The translations under genes and the position numbers were made by a program. Shown here piece after piece: positions 62,794 to 64,000 of a stretch of 64,000 nucleotides of DNA. The stretch spans positions 806,001-870,000 of the forward strand of contig JAJOHG010000004.1 of assembly GCA_021029095.1 (NCBI GenBank), written 5' to 3'. The notes below the pieces were generated by a model. The model made no database searches. It was not told the DNA's origin and saw only the letters and a program-made list of their open reading frames with translations. Position 1 is the first letter of the stretch. Each line of letters starts with the position of its first letter. Origin of the DNA: Phellopilus nigrolimitatus (taxonomy: Eukaryota > Basidiomycota > Agaricomycetes > Hymenochaetales > Hymenochaetaceae).

Positions 62794-63104
62794 CTATGGT
62801 GTATTATGTATTCTTTTCTGCCTTATTTTTTTTGCATATGGATTGTCTATTCTGTATATATCTCGCTGGTTGGTTAAGCTGGGTGCGATTTGGGTGTACG
62901 GGTTCTGGGATTTTCTTGATTTTTGTTTTCTTCGTATGTGTCAACAAACTTGTTGTTCTCGTCGTCATTGCAGGCAGTGTGCTTTGAAAGATCATTGCAC
63001 AAACAAATCAAACACAAAGAGCCTTCAATGTGGGATCGTAGATCCATCGTGCATTAGCGTAAATCTCGATAATACATTATCTGTGCATTTTCTTCTTCCC
63101 GAGT
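62794..63104. other. Convergent intergenic, no gene seen
   Basis: Short AT-rich 3' flank of both neighbouring genes. Confidence 0.5.
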
Positions 63105-64000
63105 CTACTCGTCCGAGCCTGCGACGATCACGTCGTCTGCAGAAGGCACACGTCAGCTCCGCTCTTCCAGGCAAAAAAAATAATGTGCTGACCTATTTTG
63201 AGTACCGCCCGAACCAACTGAAGATGTCCGGCATGCAGGAAAGGGGAGAAAAAGACGTAAAGCTGATCAGCACTTGCACTTTAACTTAGAACTATGACGC
63301 ACCTGTGTCGCTAAAAGGTACTGCTGCCGCTTCGAAATGAGCGGGTCGTACACGAACTGGCGTTTCATATCTAAAAAAGGGAAAGATCTCAGTTAAACCA
63401 CCGATTTTACATTCCGACAAAGGGCTCACCATTGTCGTTTTTCCCTTGGCAGTCGATGCCCAGGCGCGCATTTCCGCCCTCGTTCACCTGTCTGCTCTTC
63501 ACTTCTGCGAGCGTCTCGATTGGCGGCAGCCCGGAGTTCTCTGCAAGTGCAAGCGGTACGGCATCTAGCGCAGACGCGAACGCGCGCATCGCATACTGCT
63601 CTATCGACGGAATCTGGGTTGAGGGTCGGAAACATCAGAATCGAACATTAAGTGTTTGGGATGGGCCGAGGGTGTCGGCAGATGTGAGGTCGGGCGAGGG
63701 GACTTAGGGTACGAGGGGACTAGATTGCTCGGTGGACTCGACTCACCTCGTCCGCAGCTTTCGAGACAGCAATAGAACAACTGATGTCGGCTGCCCCGCC
63801 GCCATACACGACGCGGTTGTCTACGACAAGGTTTCGTACTACGCAGATGGCGTCGTGCAGTGCACGCTTCGCCTCGTCAATGATCTAGGCCATTAACACG
63901 TCATTCCTTTTCTTCCTGAGTTGGCTCGACGGACATGAACTGACCATTTTGTTGCTTCCGCGGACAAAGACGGTCACCGCGCGCGTGTTCGCGCACTCCT
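63105..64000 (-). CDS. CCT5: Chaperonin TRiC/CCT subunit epsilon, C-terminal part (partial)
   Basis: This is the group II cytosolic chaperonin that folds actin and tubulin. Exons visible: beyond 64000 to 63945, then 63884-63747, 63613-63430, 63370-63303, 63217-63193 (25 nt) and 63136-63105, all in phase. Sequence: [106 protein letters not shown], ending [12 protein letters not shown]. The GGGAAD/E and ENSG motifs are the equatorial ATP-site elements. [14 protein letters not shown] and the ending identify the epsilon subunit. The N-terminal part lies beyond the right edge. Confidence 0.93.

Overview
This window is nuclear DNA from a filamentous basidiomycete, most likely an Agaricomycete. The genes are dense and broken by many 50-60 nt introns (GTRNGT donor, CTNAY branch site, YAG acceptor). 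Typical lineage families are present: a FunK1-type kinase, an Hsp70-like protein of the Agaricomycete type, MYND-finger proteins and a BSC6-like MFS transporter. The species cannot be named from sequence alone. Exon coordinates come from splice consensus plus reading-frame continuity, not from transcripts.

Left part (1-13.1 kb): the first exon of the actin-capping subunit CAP2 sits at the edge. Beside its promoter begins a segmental-duplication zone with little intact coding sequence. It holds the left arm (about 340-6265) of a large inverted repeat whose right arm lies at about 28275-33992. It also holds several copies of an unnamed gene family (copies A-D), a decayed MYND-finger gene, the 3' end of a carrier gene, a glycogenin fragment, a perfect 69-nt palindrome and the 3' end of an MFS gene. 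The intact parents of the carrier and MFS pieces are still in the window, at 27.2 kb and 21.6 kb.

Central part (13.2-28.6 kb): conserved housekeeping genes RPT2 (26S proteasome ATPase) and IWS1/SPN1 (Pol II elongation), an F-box-like protein, the MFS transporter, a small secreted tandem-repeat protein built from 45-nt exons, a probable methyltransferase and a peroxisomal-type carrier.

Right-arm region (28.3-37.2 kb): the second MYND-gene copy, copy E of the unnamed family, then copy F, which has the same promoter and 5' layout but continues into an 824-residue repeat-rich protein.

Right part (37.6-64 kb): NOP15/NIFK, a Sec14-like lipid-transfer protein, the NEDD4-family ligase RSP5, a decayed prolyl iminopeptidase, a SUN-domain nuclear-envelope protein, a FunK1 kinase, a Tc1/mariner-like MITE, an Hsp70-like protein with a very long disordered tail, a coiled-coil protein, and the 3' part of chaperonin CCT5. 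These genes do not form one pathway. The contrast is between a normal housekeeping chromosome arm and a duplication-prone accessory segment inserted between CAP2 and RPT2 and around the carrier gene.
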